Part shown: positions 1 to 9,363 of the stretch, one piece after another
Layout: every line of letters starts with the position of its first letter
Position numbering within the stretch: position 1 is the first letter of the stretch
Source: Pacificimonas pallii
GTDB lineage: Bacteria > Pseudomonadota > Alphaproteobacteria > Sphingomonadales > Sphingomonadaceae
DNA: 64,000 nt
Reading direction: 5' to 3'
NCBI RefSeq assembly: GCF_019204005.1
Contig: NZ_JAGSPA010000001.1
Coordinates: forward strand, 434,001 to 498,000
Translations under genes and position numbers: made by a program
Notes under the pieces: generated by a model
The model's database searches: none
The model's input: the letters and a program-made list of their open reading frames with translations, nothing else
What the model was told of the DNA's origin: nothing

Positions 1-705
1 GGCCAGCCGCGCCGCGCCGGAAACGGCATAATCCATCAACGCCGCATACCGGTCGGGGACATCGGACATACCGGCCAAATGCGCCAGGCAATAATCCGTC
101 AGACGCTCCATCGTCACGGCATCCTTCCGATAGGCGAGCCGCTGGAAGCTGCCATAGCGGATATGGCTGTGACTAAGGCGGACCATCGCGGCGCTGCGCG
201 TCGGGCTGGGTTCGTCGCCGCGGGTGAGCGCTTCGCCGGTTTCGATGATGCTGAACGTACGGCTGGTCTCAACGCCAAGCGCTTCCAGCATTTCCGTCGC
301 CAGAATTTCCCGGACACCGCCCTTCAGGGTCAGCCTGCCATCACCGGTGCGGCTAAACGGCGTACGGCCGGTGCCTTTGGTGCCAAGGTCCATCAGCCTG
401 CCATCGCCGTCCCTCAGCTGCGCGAACAGAAACCCGCGGCCATCGCCGATATCGGGGTTGTAGCTGCGGAACTGGTGGCCGTGATACGCCAGCGCCAGCG
501 GCACCCGGAGATTGTCCGGCAGCGCCTCGAAGCGCCCGAAATGCCGCGCCCACTCAACGTCGTTCAGATGATCGAGGCCGACCTCCGCAGCGGCGCGGTC
601 ATTCCGAAATCTGATGACCGTTTCCGGAAAGGCCGCAGGCGTGACGGCGGCGAACATGTCCTCGCCCAGCGACAGGATCGCCGGGTCGGCCCGGTAGGCG
701 GTCAA
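1..705 (-). CDS. selO: Protein adenylyltransferase SelO (C-terminal part outside window)
   Basis: This is the N-terminal 235 codons of a SelO/YdiU (UPF0061) pseudokinase; the rest lies left of the window. SelO enzymes transfer AMP from ATP to Ser, Thr or Tyr of target proteins and are linked to redox stress. The sequence shows the family blocks YHGHQFRSYNPDIGDGR, LGTKGTGRTPFSRTGDGR and VREILATEMLEALGV. The frame stays open to base 1. I chose the TTG at 705 because it overlaps the TetR stop codon (TTGA), which suggests translational coupling. An in-frame ATG at 657 is the alternative start. Family identity is firm; the start is less so. Confidence 0.9.
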   Translation of the reverse strand, partial: MTAYRADPAILSLGEDMFAAVTPAAFPETVIRFRNDRAAAEVGLDHLNDVEWARHFGRFEALPDNLRVPLALAYHGHQFRSYNPDIGDGRGFLFAQLRDGDGRLMDLGTKGTGRTPFSRTGDGRLTLKGGVREILATEMLEALGVETSRTFSIIETGEALTRGDEPSPTRSAAMVRLSHSHIRYGSFQRLAYRKDAVTMERLTDYCLAHLAGMSDVPDRYAALMDYAVSGAARLA

Positions 706-1376
706 GCGCCCTTCTGGGAGCAGCTGTCGATGCAGTGATCCATGCCGCAGGCCGCGGAAATGAAGCGCACGGTCTCGTCTTCGACTTCCTTGCGCACCTC
801 GTCGCTGATCTCCGGCCCGAAGGCAAGGTCCAGCGCATCTCCGACGACGCCGCACGTCAGCGCCGCGGCAATCGGCACATTCAGATGCTTGAGGTCGTGC
901 TGGGCCTTCATGGCTTCATACTGCTGCTCCACCCAGTCGACGATGACCTGACGGGATGCCCGGTAGAAGGGCTCCGCATCGGGATTGTTGCTCATCCCCG
1001 CCTTCGTGCCATCGGCGCTGTTCGCGTGCACCAGCTCTTCCCAGGTCGAATGCGTCTCGCAATAGGTGAAGCAGCGGCGAATGGACATTGCCGGGGTGAT
1101 GTCCCCCAGCGCGTCATCGCGCTGCATGGCGAGGCACATGCGTTCGCCATAGGCGCGGCCAAGCTCCTCAAGAAGGGCGCGCTTCGACCCGAAATGATAA
1201 AAGATGGAGCCCTCGGAAACGTCCGCCGCGCGCGCGATGTCAGCCGTGCCCGTCTTTGCAAACCCCTGTTTTGAAAACAGTTCATTTGCAGCCTCAAGCA
1301 CGCGCTGGCGCGTCTCGGCGGGATCATAACGGCGGGCGCGGGCTTCGCCCGCACCTGTGTCGGCACGCGTGGCCAT
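702..1376 (-). CDS. TetR/AcrR family transcriptional regulator
   Basis: A 224-residue one-component repressor. Residues about 17-65 form the TetR helix-turn-helix, with ETRQRVLEAANELFSKQGF followed by TADIARAADVSEGSIFYHF. The C-terminal ligand domain is not recognisable as a named subfamily, so the effector is unknown. The gene is followed without a gap by selO (TTGA overlap), so the two are probably co-transcribed and SelO may be one of its targets. The family is certain and the regulon is not. Confidence 0.93.
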   Translation of the reverse strand: MATRADTGAGEARARRYDPAETRQRVLEAANELFSKQGFAKTGTADIARAADVSEGSIFYHFGSKRALLEELGRAYGERMCLAMQRDDALGDITPAMSIRRCFTYCETHSTWEELVHANSADGTKAGMSNNPDAEPFYRASRQVIVDWVEQQYEAMKAQHDLKHLNVPIAAALTCGVVGDALDLAFGPEISDEVRKEVEDETVRFISAACGMDHCIDSCSQKGA

Positions 1377-1400
1377 TTCGACTCAAACTCCCCAGAACGA

Positions 1401-1433
1401 ACTTTCTTGATATGGCGAGATATGAGTGAAAGT
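1401..1433. promoter_or_regulatory. Candidate operator upstream of the TetR gene
   Basis: In the 112-bp gap before the TetR gene, ACTTTC (1401-1406) and GAAAGT (1428-1433) form an inverted pair. Between them GATATG occurs twice ten bases apart (1409-1414 and 1419-1424). Spacing of one helical turn and position just upstream of a TetR gene fit an autoregulatory operator. This is inference from symmetry only. Confidence 0.3.
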
Positions 1434-1488
1434 CAAATCGGCTCATTTCGTTCCCGATCCGGCAGCGGCGCGGCCGAAACGCGAAAAA

Positions 1489-3228
1489 TCAGGCGAGCCG
1501 GTCCTCCAGATGCTGCGCCAGATATTCGAGCGCGGCCACCCGGCGGTAGAGGCCCGTATCGGCGATGTTCTCGACGCGGAAAAACCGGCTCATATGCGGG
1601 AAATGCAGGTCGAGGACACGGCCGAGAAAGGCGGGCGTCAGGAGCCCGCCATGCTCGTCCTCGATCGCGCCGAGGCGGCGGCGCAGCGCATAGGACCGCT
1701 TGCGCATCCAGGGCGGCCGGACCCGCGTGCCCAACTCGGACATGCGGTGCTCCACCGTCGGCTTCTGGTTGAAGGCATAGCCATAGGATGAGGGGTAGGC
1801 CGCCAGTGCCGGGTCGATATGGGCGAGCAGCTCGGCTTCGAACACGCCCGCATTCTTCAGGCCGATGGGAAGGGTCAGCGCGTCGGACACGACCCGGTGG
1901 TCGAAAAACGGCATCAGATAGCCACCCTGACGGCCGACAAGGCTGATCTCGCGGCCAAAAAAGGCGCGGCAGCGCATGCGCGGATAGAGCTGTTCGATGA
2001 CCGGGCGCGGCAGGCGCGTCCCGGCATATTCCTCGCCAACGGCGCGAATGGCCTTCGCCTCCAGATTGCCGAGGAACTTTTCCGGCTTGAACTCCGGGAC
2101 GACGTCGGCGGACGTATAGCGGGCGAAGAAGGCGCCGACCACATCGCGCGCCGTCATGCGGCGGTCGGGCAGGTAGAAGAAGTTGCGGAACACCTCGCCG
2201 CAGCCACCCGAAACCGCCAGCTGACCGCCCCGCTGGCGCGCATGGCGCGCGGCGGCATTGCCGCCATTGTCGAACAGGCCGCCATCGGTGACGAGGGCAT
2301 CCGTCTCCTGGAAATTCCGCGCCACCATCTCTTCGAACTCATCGGGCGTCACGGCATGGTGCTTCGCCTTCTCGAAGACCTCGAGCTCAAACCCCTCACC
2401 CTTCGCGATGTTGCGCGCGATCTCGACATCGCCGTCGCCCGGCGCGCCGTAGACATAGACGTGCGGCCTGACGCCGGCATCGCGCAGCAGCGCCAGCGCC
2501 AGACGGGAATCGAGGCCGCCGGACAGCGGACACTGGACCTTGTCGCCATAATGGTCGGCATAGGGCGCGACGAGACTGCGCAAATGCCCGGCCGTCACCG
2601 CAATGCGCTCTTCCACCGGTGTGCGGGTGGCGGCGGCGGGCAGCGGCTTTTCGACCGCCGCACGCGTGACGACATCGCCAAGCTCGACCTGATGCCGGGG
2701 CCCGGTGCGGCCGATTTCCCGCAAAATACTGTCATTGCCGGTTGGAAAGACGTTGAACGCGAACTCGTAAACGCTTTGCGCGTCGAACCTGACCTTGTCG
2801 AGCGACTGCGCCGTCGCGAGGAAACTGGTGGAAAAGACCCGGTCGTCGGCATCATGAAACAGCTGGAAGGCCGCGAAATAATCGGTGATCAGAAACGCGC
2901 GGCCCGCTTTCTTCACCAGTAGCACGAACTGACCGCGGATGCGGGTCCAGTCGGTGAACGGAAAGCTGAAGTCCGCCAGCAGGGCCGATAGCGCCTTCGT
3001 CCCCAGCTTGCCGTCATAGCTCATCGTGCCGGCGACGGCGATCAGATCGTCGCCGCTGATGAACAGCGATTCGGGGCCGCCATGGAAAGGCGGTGTGTGG
3101 AACCCGGCAAAGCCCGGCACGCAGATATCCGTGAAATTCCGGAAGCCGTGGCGTTCGAACTGCGCGCGCGCGCCCGCGACGGCGTCAGCCGCGCGAACAT
3201 CGTCTTTGATAAGGTACAGACCGCCCAT
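1489..3228 (-). CDS. Asparagine-synthase-like protein without the N-terminal glutaminase cysteine
   Basis: A 579-residue protein with an asparagine-synthetase-type ATP pyrophosphatase domain. The PP-loop SGGLDSR is at about residues 236-242. Residues 1-190 resemble the Ntn glutaminase fold region but start MGGLYLIK, so the Cys-2 that hydrolyses glutamine in AsnB is missing. That is typical of beta-lactam synthetase-like or ammonia-using relatives found in exopolysaccharide, exosortase and lasso-peptide loci. It is divergent from a GT4 glycosyltransferase (63-bp gap), so a role in surface polysaccharide modification is possible. The substrate cannot be named. Genuine asparagine synthetase is unlikely because of the missing Cys. 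Confidence 0.8.
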   Translation of the reverse strand: MGGLYLIKDDVRAADAVAGARAQFERHGFRNFTDICVPGFAGFHTPPFHGGPESLFISGDDLIAVAGTMSYDGKLGTKALSALLADFSFPFTDWTRIRGQFVLLVKKAGRAFLITDYFAAFQLFHDADDRVFSTSFLATAQSLDKVRFDAQSVYEFAFNVFPTGNDSILREIGRTGPRHQVELGDVVTRAAVEKPLPAAATRTPVEERIAVTAGHLRSLVAPYADHYGDKVQCPLSGGLDSRLALALLRDAGVRPHVYVYGAPGDGDVEIARNIAKGEGFELEVFEKAKHHAVTPDEFEEMVARNFQETDALVTDGGLFDNGGNAAARHARQRGGQLAVSGGCGEVFRNFFYLPDRRMTARDVVGAFFARYTSADVVPEFKPEKFLGNLEAKAIRAVGEEYAGTRLPRPVIEQLYPRMRCRAFFGREISLVGRQGGYLMPFFDHRVVSDALTLPIGLKNAGVFEAELLAHIDPALAAYPSSYGYAFNQKPTVEHRMSELGTRVRPPWMRKRSYALRRRLGAIEDEHGGLLTPAFLGRVLDLHFPHMSRFFRVENIADTGLYRRVAALEYLAQHLEDRLA

Positions 3229-3291
3229 TCGGCGCGCCTTAGATCAGTATGGGTTTATAGGCTACTACCGTCGGTCTATAGGCGCTTAAAT

Positions 3292-4425
3292 ATGCCCGCG
3301 CGCCGAATCCTGCACCTGCACTCGACCTTTGACCTTGGCGGCAAGGAGGCGCGCGCCGTCCGCCTGATGAACGCATTCGGTTCGGATTTCGCGCATGACA
3401 TCGTAACGGCGGTACCCGGCGCGGCGGCCGCCATGGATGCGGTGGAACCCGGTATCGATGCCCGCCTGCTGACGGACTTTCCCGCTCTTGCCGGAAAGCC
3501 CGCGCCTGCGCGCCTGAAGCGGCTGGCGCGGGCCATTGACGGCGGCGGCTATGACCTCGCGCTCAGCTATAATTTCGGCGCCATGGACGCCGTGCTGGCG
3601 CGCCGCCTGTTCGGACGCACGCCGCTCATCCACCATGAAGACGGTTTCAACGAGGATGAGCGCGACAGGCAGAAGCCCGCCCGCGTGCTGTATCGCCGCC
3701 TTGCCTTGCCGGCGGTGGAAAAGCTCGTCGTGCCGTCGCAGGTGCTGGAGGGACTCGCGCTTGGCCAGTGGCGGCAGCCGCGTGCGCGCGTGCAGCGGAT
3801 TTCGAACGGCATCGACACGTCGCGTTTCGCCGCGCCGCCAGCCGCCAGTGCCATTCCCGGCCACACGCCCAGGGCCGGAGAGGTCGTGGTCGGCACGCTG
3901 GCCGGTCTTCGCAAGATCAAGAACCTGCCGCGACTGGTTGACGCCTTCGCCGTCGCCGCGCGGCTGGTCGACGTGCCCGCGCGGCTGATCATCGTGGGCG
4001 AGGGGCCGGAAAAAGCGGCGATCATGACGCGCGCCGAGACCGCGGGCGTCGCCGACCGCCTGATCATGCCCGGCTTTCTGGCCGATCCCTCGCGCTATGT
4101 CGGCCTGTTCGATATCTTCGCGCTGTCCAGCGACAGTGAACAATTTCCGATCAGCCTTGTCGAGGCGATGGCGGCGGGTCTGCCCGCCGCCTCCACGCGC
4201 GTCGGGGATATCGAGGCGATTGTCGCGAAGGAAAACCGCCCGCTGCTCGCGCGCACGGCGGATGCCGAGGCGCTGGGCCGCAATCTCGCCCGCCTGATCG
4301 GCGACGCGGCGCTCAGGCGGGCGGTCGGCGCGGCCAATCTGGCGAAGGTCAAGGCGGAATATGATGAAGGCGTGATGATCTCCGCCTATCGCCAGCTTTA
4401 CGAAGCCGCCATGGCAAGGCAGTGA
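3292..4425 (+). CDS. GT4-type glycosyltransferase
   Basis: A 377-residue family-1/4 glycosyltransferase (GT-B fold). The N-terminus ILHLHSTFDLGGKEARAV is the acceptor-side Rossmann start. The donor half carries VGTLAGLRKIKNLPRLVDAF, LIIVGEGPEK and an EQFPISLVEAM version of the E-x7-E motif. It probably transfers a sugar to a surface glycan precursor at the inner face of the membrane. I chose the ATG at 3292 because longer forms would overlap the divergent asparagine-synthase-like gene. A K+ channel gene follows after 25 bp. The exact sugar is unknown. Confidence 0.88.
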   Translation: MPARRILHLHSTFDLGGKEARAVRLMNAFGSDFAHDIVTAVPGAAAAMDAVEPGIDARLLTDFPALAGKPAPARLKRLARAIDGGGYDLALSYNFGAMDAVLARRLFGRTPLIHHEDGFNEDERDRQKPARVLYRRLALPAVEKLVVPSQVLEGLALGQWRQPRARVQRISNGIDTSRFAAPPAASAIPGHTPRAGEVVVGTLAGLRKIKNLPRLVDAFAVAARLVDVPARLIIVGEGPEKAAIMTRAETAGVADRLIMPGFLADPSRYVGLFDIFALSSDSEQFPISLVEAMAAGLPAASTRVGDIEAIVAKENRPLLARTADAEALGRNLARLIGDAALRRAVGAANLAKVKAEYDEGVMISAYRQLYEAAMARQ

Positions 4426-4450
4426 GGCTTGTGGAGGTATCACCCGCATA

Positions 4451-5560
4451 ATGTCCGAAAGAATGCCGCCGCAGATGCCGGGCATGTTTTCCATGAAGGT
4501 GGAACGTGACCGCACGCTGCGCCTCAGAAAACCCGACCGGCTAAGTCCCTGGGGCAATCTGGTATTTCGCGGCGGGCTCGTCGCGATGCTGCTGGGTGTC
4601 GCCCTTGCCGGGCACTGGTTCGGACGCGACGCGCTGGTCGATACCGTCGATGGCGACATCAGTTTCATCGATGTGATCTACTTCACCATGGTGACGATCA
4701 CCACGGTCGGCTATGGCGACATTGCGCCGATCACCGAAGAAGCGCGGCTGTTCGAGGCGATTGTCGTCACGCCGATCCGCCTGTTCATCTGGCTGCTGTT
4801 CATTGGCACAGCCTATAATTTCGTCGTCCGTCGCAGCTGGGAGCAATGGCGCATGAGAAGCGTACAAAAAGAGCTGAAGGACCATTTCATCATCGCGGGT
4901 TTTGGCACGACCGGCGGCGCCGCGGTGCACGAGCTGATGGAAAATGGCATCGAACCGGGCAAGATCCTGGTGATCGACCCCAGCGAGGAGGTCCTCGAAC
5001 GGGCGCTGAGCGTCGGCTGTATCACGCTGATGGGCGATGCCACCCGCAACGCCACGCTGCAGATGGCGAATATCGAACATGCGCGCAGCTTTGTCGCCGC
5101 GGGCGGGCGCGATGACACTTCCGCACTGATCGTCATGTCCGCGCGCCAGATGAACGAGACTGTCAAGATCAGCGCGATCATCAAGTCGGAAGAAAACGAG
5201 TTCCTGGTCAAGAAGGCGGGCGCTGACACGGTGATCAACCCGGTTGCCCTGGGCGGTCACCTGCTGGCGCGGGCAGCGACGGGAAGCCATGTGGTCGACT
5301 ATATCACCGACCTGGTCGTCGCATCGGGCCGGGTGCAGCTGATCGAACGCCGCGTCGAGATCGGCGAAGTCGGCGGACCGCTGACGTCGTGCAAGGGCGG
5401 CCTTGCCGTGCGCATCGTGCGCGGCGGCAAATATTATGGCTTCTGGGAACCCGAAGCGCAGTCGGTCGAGGAGCATGACATCGTGGTCGAGATCGTGCCG
5501 ACCGGCAATGCCGGCGCGAACATGTCCGTCGGCGACGCCGTTCCCCCGGCAACGGGCTAG
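4451..5560 (+). CDS. Two-TM potassium channel with cytoplasmic TrkA-N (RCK) domain
   Basis: A 369-residue inner-membrane K+ channel. Hydrophobic segments at about 38-58 and 100-125 flank a pore loop with the selectivity filter TVGYGD (85-90). A cytoplasmic Rossmann domain starts FIIAGFGTTGGAAVHEL (about 146-162) and contains the VIDPSEEV acidic nucleotide-binding strand. A TrkA-C-like segment follows toward the C-terminus. RCK domains gate such channels by nucleotide or ion binding. The start has a GGAGG site about 13 bp upstream. It is 8 bp from the DUF2254 gene and probably in one operon with it. Confidence 0.93.
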   Translation: MSERMPPQMPGMFSMKVERDRTLRLRKPDRLSPWGNLVFRGGLVAMLLGVALAGHWFGRDALVDTVDGDISFIDVIYFTMVTITTVGYGDIAPITEEARLFEAIVVTPIRLFIWLLFIGTAYNFVVRRSWEQWRMRSVQKELKDHFIIAGFGTTGGAAVHELMENGIEPGKILVIDPSEEVLERALSVGCITLMGDATRNATLQMANIEHARSFVAAGGRDDTSALIVMSARQMNETVKISAIIKSEENEFLVKKAGADTVINPVALGGHLLARAATGSHVVDYITDLVVASGRVQLIERRVEIGEVGGPLTSCKGGLAVRIVRGGKYYGFWEPEAQSVEEHDIVVEIVPTGNAGANMSVGDAVPPATG

Positions 5561-5568
5561 CCAGGAAT

Positions 5569-6858
5569 ATGGGCGGATCGACGGGCGACTATCTGGTCGG
5601 GAAATGGCGCTGGCTCTTCCGTCAGTTCGGCCAGCGCATGTGGGTCCGCGCGACCATGTTCAGCGTGGCGGCCGTGGCGACCGCCCTCATTGCCGTCATC
5701 ATCGGCCCCTATCTTCCGACGACGTGGGAACTGAAGCTCGCCGCCGGATCGGTCGGCAACATTCTGAACATCCTCGCATCGTCCATGCTCGCGGTCACCA
5801 CCTTTTCCCTGTCCATCATGGTATCGGCCTATGGCAGCGCCACCAGCAACGTCACGCCGCGCGCCACCAAGTTGCTGATTACCGACAGCGTCGCCACCAA
5901 CACGCTGGCGACGTTCATCGGTACCTTCCTGTTCTCCATCGTCGGCATTGTCGGTCTGGCGGCGAATATCTACGGCAATAATGGCCGTATCATCCTGTTC
6001 TTCGCGACGCTGGTGGTGATCTTCATCGTGGTCGCCGCCCTGCTCCGCTGGATTCAGGAACTGAACTATTTCGGACGTGTCGGCGATACCACGGCGCGGG
6101 TGGAGAAGCGGGCGGTCGCGGCTGCACGGAACTGGGCGCAGCGCCCGCGCCTGGGCGCCAATGCCGCCGTGCCGATCCCCGAAGGGGCGGCGCCCATCTA
6201 CGCGCATTCGGCGGGATATATTCAGCATGTCGACATGGGCACCCTGCGGGAAGCCTGCGACGACTGCGACGCCGACATCCACCTTGTCAGGTTACCCGGC
6301 CGGTTCGTGACCCCGGACGTTCCCGTCGCCTACGCCGTTCCCGAACTGGACAGCGGCCCGCGCGACAAGGTCATGGCTGCATTCACGATCGGGAATGAAC
6401 GCAATTACGACCAGGACCCGCGATACGGATTTGTCGTTCTGTCGGAAGTCGCCAGCCGTGCGCTCAGCCCGGCGGTGAACGACCCCGGCACGGCGATCGA
6501 CGTGCTGGCCAGCGGCACGCGCGTGTTTCTGGCCTATTCCGACGGCTCGCAGGAAGAGCAGACCGAGCTTTTCGAGCGGATTTACGCACCGGACGTGCAG
6601 ATCGAGGATCTGATGCACGACTTCTATAATGCCATCGCAAGGGACGGCGCCGGTGTCGTCGAGGTCCAGATCCGCTTGCAGCGCCAGCTTGAACTGATCG
6701 CAAGGGCGGATCACGCCCTGTTCGGGGAACAGGCGAAAGTGCAGGCGCAGGCCGCGTTCGAACACACGTCCGCGGCGCAGCTTACGACCCCGGAAATGGC
6801 AATGCTTCGCAAGGCGGCGGACTGGCAGCCGCCAAATCGCGACCGATCAGTCGCTTAG
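5569..6858 (+). CDS. DUF2254 family membrane protein
   Basis: A 429-residue predicted inner-membrane protein of the DUF2254 family, function unknown. The N-terminal third has several hydrophobic helices (about 25-48, 60-90, 105-130, 140-165). The rest is soluble and includes the family blocks AYAVPELDSGPRDKVMAAFTIGNERNYDQD and ALSPAVNDPGTAID. An SD-like CAGGAA precedes the ATG. Placement directly after a K+ channel suggests a link to membrane ion balance, but this is context only. Its 3-prime end overlaps the convergent GNAT gene by 12 bp. Confidence 0.88.
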   Translation: MGGSTGDYLVGKWRWLFRQFGQRMWVRATMFSVAAVATALIAVIIGPYLPTTWELKLAAGSVGNILNILASSMLAVTTFSLSIMVSAYGSATSNVTPRATKLLITDSVATNTLATFIGTFLFSIVGIVGLAANIYGNNGRIILFFATLVVIFIVVAALLRWIQELNYFGRVGDTTARVEKRAVAAARNWAQRPRLGANAAVPIPEGAAPIYAHSAGYIQHVDMGTLREACDDCDADIHLVRLPGRFVTPDVPVAYAVPELDSGPRDKVMAAFTIGNERNYDQDPRYGFVVLSEVASRALSPAVNDPGTAIDVLASGTRVFLAYSDGSQEEQTELFERIYAPDVQIEDLMHDFYNAIARDGAGVVEVQIRLQRQLELIARADHALFGEQAKVQAQAAFEHTSAAQLTTPEMAMLRKAADWQPPNRDRSVA

Positions 6859-7371
6859 CGCCAGACGCCACAGGCGTTCATCATCCGCCGTGCGGCCGAC
6901 CATGAAGTGGAACCGGCCCACCTCTTCGAAACCGTAGCGGCGATAAAAGGCCTGCGCGCGCGGATTGTCACTGTAGACGCTGAGATAGCAATCGTCGCGG
7001 CCCGAACGCCGCGCGCGGTCAAGCGCCCAGTCCATCAGCGCTGCCGCGACGCCGGTGCCGTGAAATGCCGGTGACACATAAAGCTGGCGCAGCTCGATCC
7101 TGCTGCGGCCGTCGTCGGGGACGGGCAATGAGGGCGGCCCGAGTTTCACATAGCCAATCAGGCGGCCATCCGCCTCGGCCACGCGGAACTGATATTCCGG
7201 ATCGGAAAATTCGGCCGACATGCCCGCCGGCCCGAACGCTTCCCGCAGAAACGCGTTCAGATCCTCGGCGGGATAGAGGTGCCCGAACGTGCCGGAAAAT
7301 ATGTCGCTGGCAAGCTGGCAAAGCTCTTCGAGGTCCGCGCCGGTCGGTGTCCGGTAGGTGATCCTGGTCAT
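6847..7371 (-). CDS. GNAT family N-acetyltransferase
   Basis: A 174-residue Gcn5-related acetyltransferase from the ATG at 7371. The acetyl-CoA-binding segment is LRQLYVSPAFHGTGVAAALMDWAL, an R/Q-x-x-G-x-G/A variant, followed by LSVYSDNPRAQAFYRRYGFEEVG. The start codon overlaps the stop of the upstream methyltransferase (ATGA), so it is the last gene of lgt-midA-GNAT and probably translationally coupled. The substrate is unknown. Confidence 0.9.
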   Translation of the reverse strand: MTRITYRTPTGADLEELCQLASDIFSGTFGHLYPAEDLNAFLREAFGPAGMSAEFSDPEYQFRVAEADGRLIGYVKLGPPSLPVPDDGRSRIELRQLYVSPAFHGTGVAAALMDWALDRARRSGRDDCYLSVYSDNPRAQAFYRRYGFEEVGRFHFMVGRTADDERLWRLALSD

Positions 7372-8375
7372 ACGGCAAATCCGGCAGGCGGCGGCCATTC
7401 GGGGTGAACGAGCGCCATCACCTTGAAAAGCGCGCCCATCTGATCGGGCGCGGTCAGCCGGTGAACGGCACTGGCGATGATCTTCCGGCCCGCATCATCC
7501 GCCCGGCGCATCAGCGCCTCGGCGCGAACACCGATGCCAAGGGCCGACAGGAATGCGGCCTGTGTCACGGGACCATAGGCCCGGACATCGGTCCCCGCCG
7601 CGTTCACCAGTGCCTGAAAATCGACATGGGCGGTCAGGTCCGCCGTGCCGGGGCTGGCAAATGGGTCGATTTTCCGGTGCGCCTTCACGGCCTGGAGCGT
7701 ATCGCCCGCTTCCCCGCCGGAATAGCCATAGTCGATCACCAGCATCGCGCCGCCCTGCCGAAGGATGCGCGCGCCGGCCATCGCCGCGATCGCTTCTCCT
7801 GCCGGACACGCCTCTCGCACATGTTCAGGCGCCGGTTCGCGTGCCAGCCGCCCGTCCTTCGCCGCCACGGTCAGTTCGCGCCAGCCCCCGGCGCCGCGCC
7901 CATATTGCCGGACCGGCAGCGCGTCGAAAAACTCGTTCGCGATCACGATCAGCGGCATGTCGTCCGGGATATCGGCCAGTGACCGGGCGTGATCCGCGCC
8001 GGGAACGATCCCGGCCTGTGCCGCCCTCAGAACCGGGCTCGTCTCGACAAAGGTGACCAGCGCGGCGTCCTGAAATCCGGGCACATGCCGACTGGCGCGC
8101 AGGGCGTCGGCCATCAGCGTGCCGCGCCCCGGGCCAAGCTCGATCAGCCGGAAACGCGCGGGCGCGCCGACCCGCTGCCACAGATCGGCAATCCAGGCAC
8201 CGACCAGCTCGCCGAAAATCTGGCTGATTTCCGGCGCGGTCGTGAAATCGCCCGCCGCGCCCAGCGGATCGCGCGCGGCGTAATAGGCCGTGTTCGACCG
8301 CTCCATATAATCATGGACCGTCAGCGGGCCGTTCGCGGCAATCTGCGCGACAAGAACGTCGTTAAGATCACTCAC
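7368..8375 (-). CDS. MidA/NDUFAF7-family SAM-dependent methyltransferase
   Basis: A 335-residue class I methyltransferase. Motifs are [20 protein letters not shown], the SAM-binding [16 protein letters not shown], and [15 protein letters not shown]. The eukaryotic member NDUFAF7 methylates an arginine of a complex I subunit; bacterial members are often encoded beside lgt, as here. I chose the GTG at 8375 because it overlaps the lgt stop (GTGA) and gives the family N-terminus [20 protein letters not shown] longer ORF would run into lgt. The bacterial substrate is not established. Confidence 0.9.
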   Translation of the reverse strand: MSDLNDVLVAQIAANGPLTVHDYMERSNTAYYAARDPLGAAGDFTTAPEISQIFGELVGAWIADLWQRVGAPARFRLIELGPGRGTLMADALRASRHVPGFQDAALVTFVETSPVLRAAQAGIVPGADHARSLADIPDDMPLIVIANEFFDALPVRQYGRGAGGWRELTVAAKDGRLAREPAPEHVREACPAGEAIAAMAGARILRQGGAMLVIDYGYSGGEAGDTLQAVKAHRKIDPFASPGTADLTAHVDFQALVNAAGTDVRAYGPVTQAAFLSALGIGVRAEALMRRADDAGRKIIASAVHRLTAPDQMGALFKVMALVHPEWPPPAGFAV

Positions 8376-9271
8376 TGCTGCGCATGCGCGCCCGAAATCG
8401 GCTCGATACGCTGGCGGCGGCCATTGGCGGTGAAGATCAGGTAGGCGCCGAGCAGGATCATCGGCACGCAGAGCCACTGCCCCATGGTCATGCCGAAGGT
8501 GAGGAAACCGAGATTGTCGTCAGGCATGCGGAAGAATTCCACAAAGAACCGGAACACGCCATATCCGCCGACAAATGTCCCCGCGAGCAGGCCCGGCTTG
8601 TACCGCGCATCGGTTTTCCAGAACAGCAGCCACAGGATGACGAACAGGGCGATCCCCTCCAGACCGGCCTCGTACAGCTGGCTTGGATGGCGCGGCTCCG
8701 CACCGCCGCCGGGGAAGACCATGGCCCAGGGCACATCCGCCGGGCGGCCATAAAGCTCTCCATTCACGAAATTCGCCAGCCGCCCGAAGAACAGGCCGAA
8801 CGGCACGGTGCAGGCCACATAATCCCACAGGCGCAGCCAGTTCAGCTTTTCCTTCCGGGCGTAAAGGAACATGGCAATCGCGACGCCCACCGCCCCGCCG
8901 TGAAAGGACATGCCGCCCTCCCATAATTTCAGCATGTTGAGCAAACTGCCGTCGGGACCGAAATACCGCTCCGGACTGTAGAACAGGATCGAGCCGACGC
9001 GCCCGCCGAGAATCACGCCCAGTGTCAGCCAGGTCACAAGATCGTCCGCGTGCCGCCGGGCGATGGGCGCGCCGGGGCGCTGGATCAGGCGCAGCATATA
9101 CCACCAGGCAAGCAGGATCCCGGCGATGTAACTCAGGCTGTACCAGCGGATCGGCAGGTCGAAATCGACAAAGGGCAGCGGGATCGTGAACCAGACGGGG
9201 TCGATGTTCGGATAGTCGATCACCGCCTGAAAGACGGTGCCGATCGCGGCATGAAACGCGGCATCGAACAT
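8372..9271 (-). CDS. lgt: Prolipoprotein diacylglyceryl transferase
   Basis: A 299-residue inner-membrane enzyme that transfers diacylglycerol from phosphatidylglycerol to the lipobox cysteine of prolipoproteins. The Lgt signatures are [27 protein letters not shown], and the catalytic-region block [15 protein letters not shown]. Seven hydrophobic segments are visible. This window itself encodes several lipobox proteins that would be substrates (43011, 44971, 58368). The ATG at 9271 is preferred over the GTG at 9283. It is the first gene of an operon with the MidA and GNAT genes. Confidence 0.96.
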   Translation of the reverse strand: MFDAAFHAAIGTVFQAVIDYPNIDPVWFTIPLPFVDFDLPIRWYSLSYIAGILLAWWYMLRLIQRPGAPIARRHADDLVTWLTLGVILGGRVGSILFYSPERYFGPDGSLLNMLKLWEGGMSFHGGAVGVAIAMFLYARKEKLNWLRLWDYVACTVPFGLFFGRLANFVNGELYGRPADVPWAMVFPGGGAEPRHPSQLYEAGLEGIALFVILWLLFWKTDARYKPGLLAGTFVGGYGVFRFFVEFFRMPDDNLGFLTFGMTMGQWLCVPMILLGAYLIFTANGRRQRIEPISGAHAQQ

Positions 9272-9363
9272 AGCGGTTCCCACTCGAATTAGGCAGCATT
9301 GCCCTTGCAGTACCGGCGAACCATAGTGCCAGAAACAACAGACGCAATTCCCTGGGAGGAAAC

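Noticed and set aside
3286-4668. A 460-codon minus-strand frame over the GT4 gene
   Set aside because: No family motif; the plus strand encodes a clear glycosyltransferase and the start of a K+ channel.
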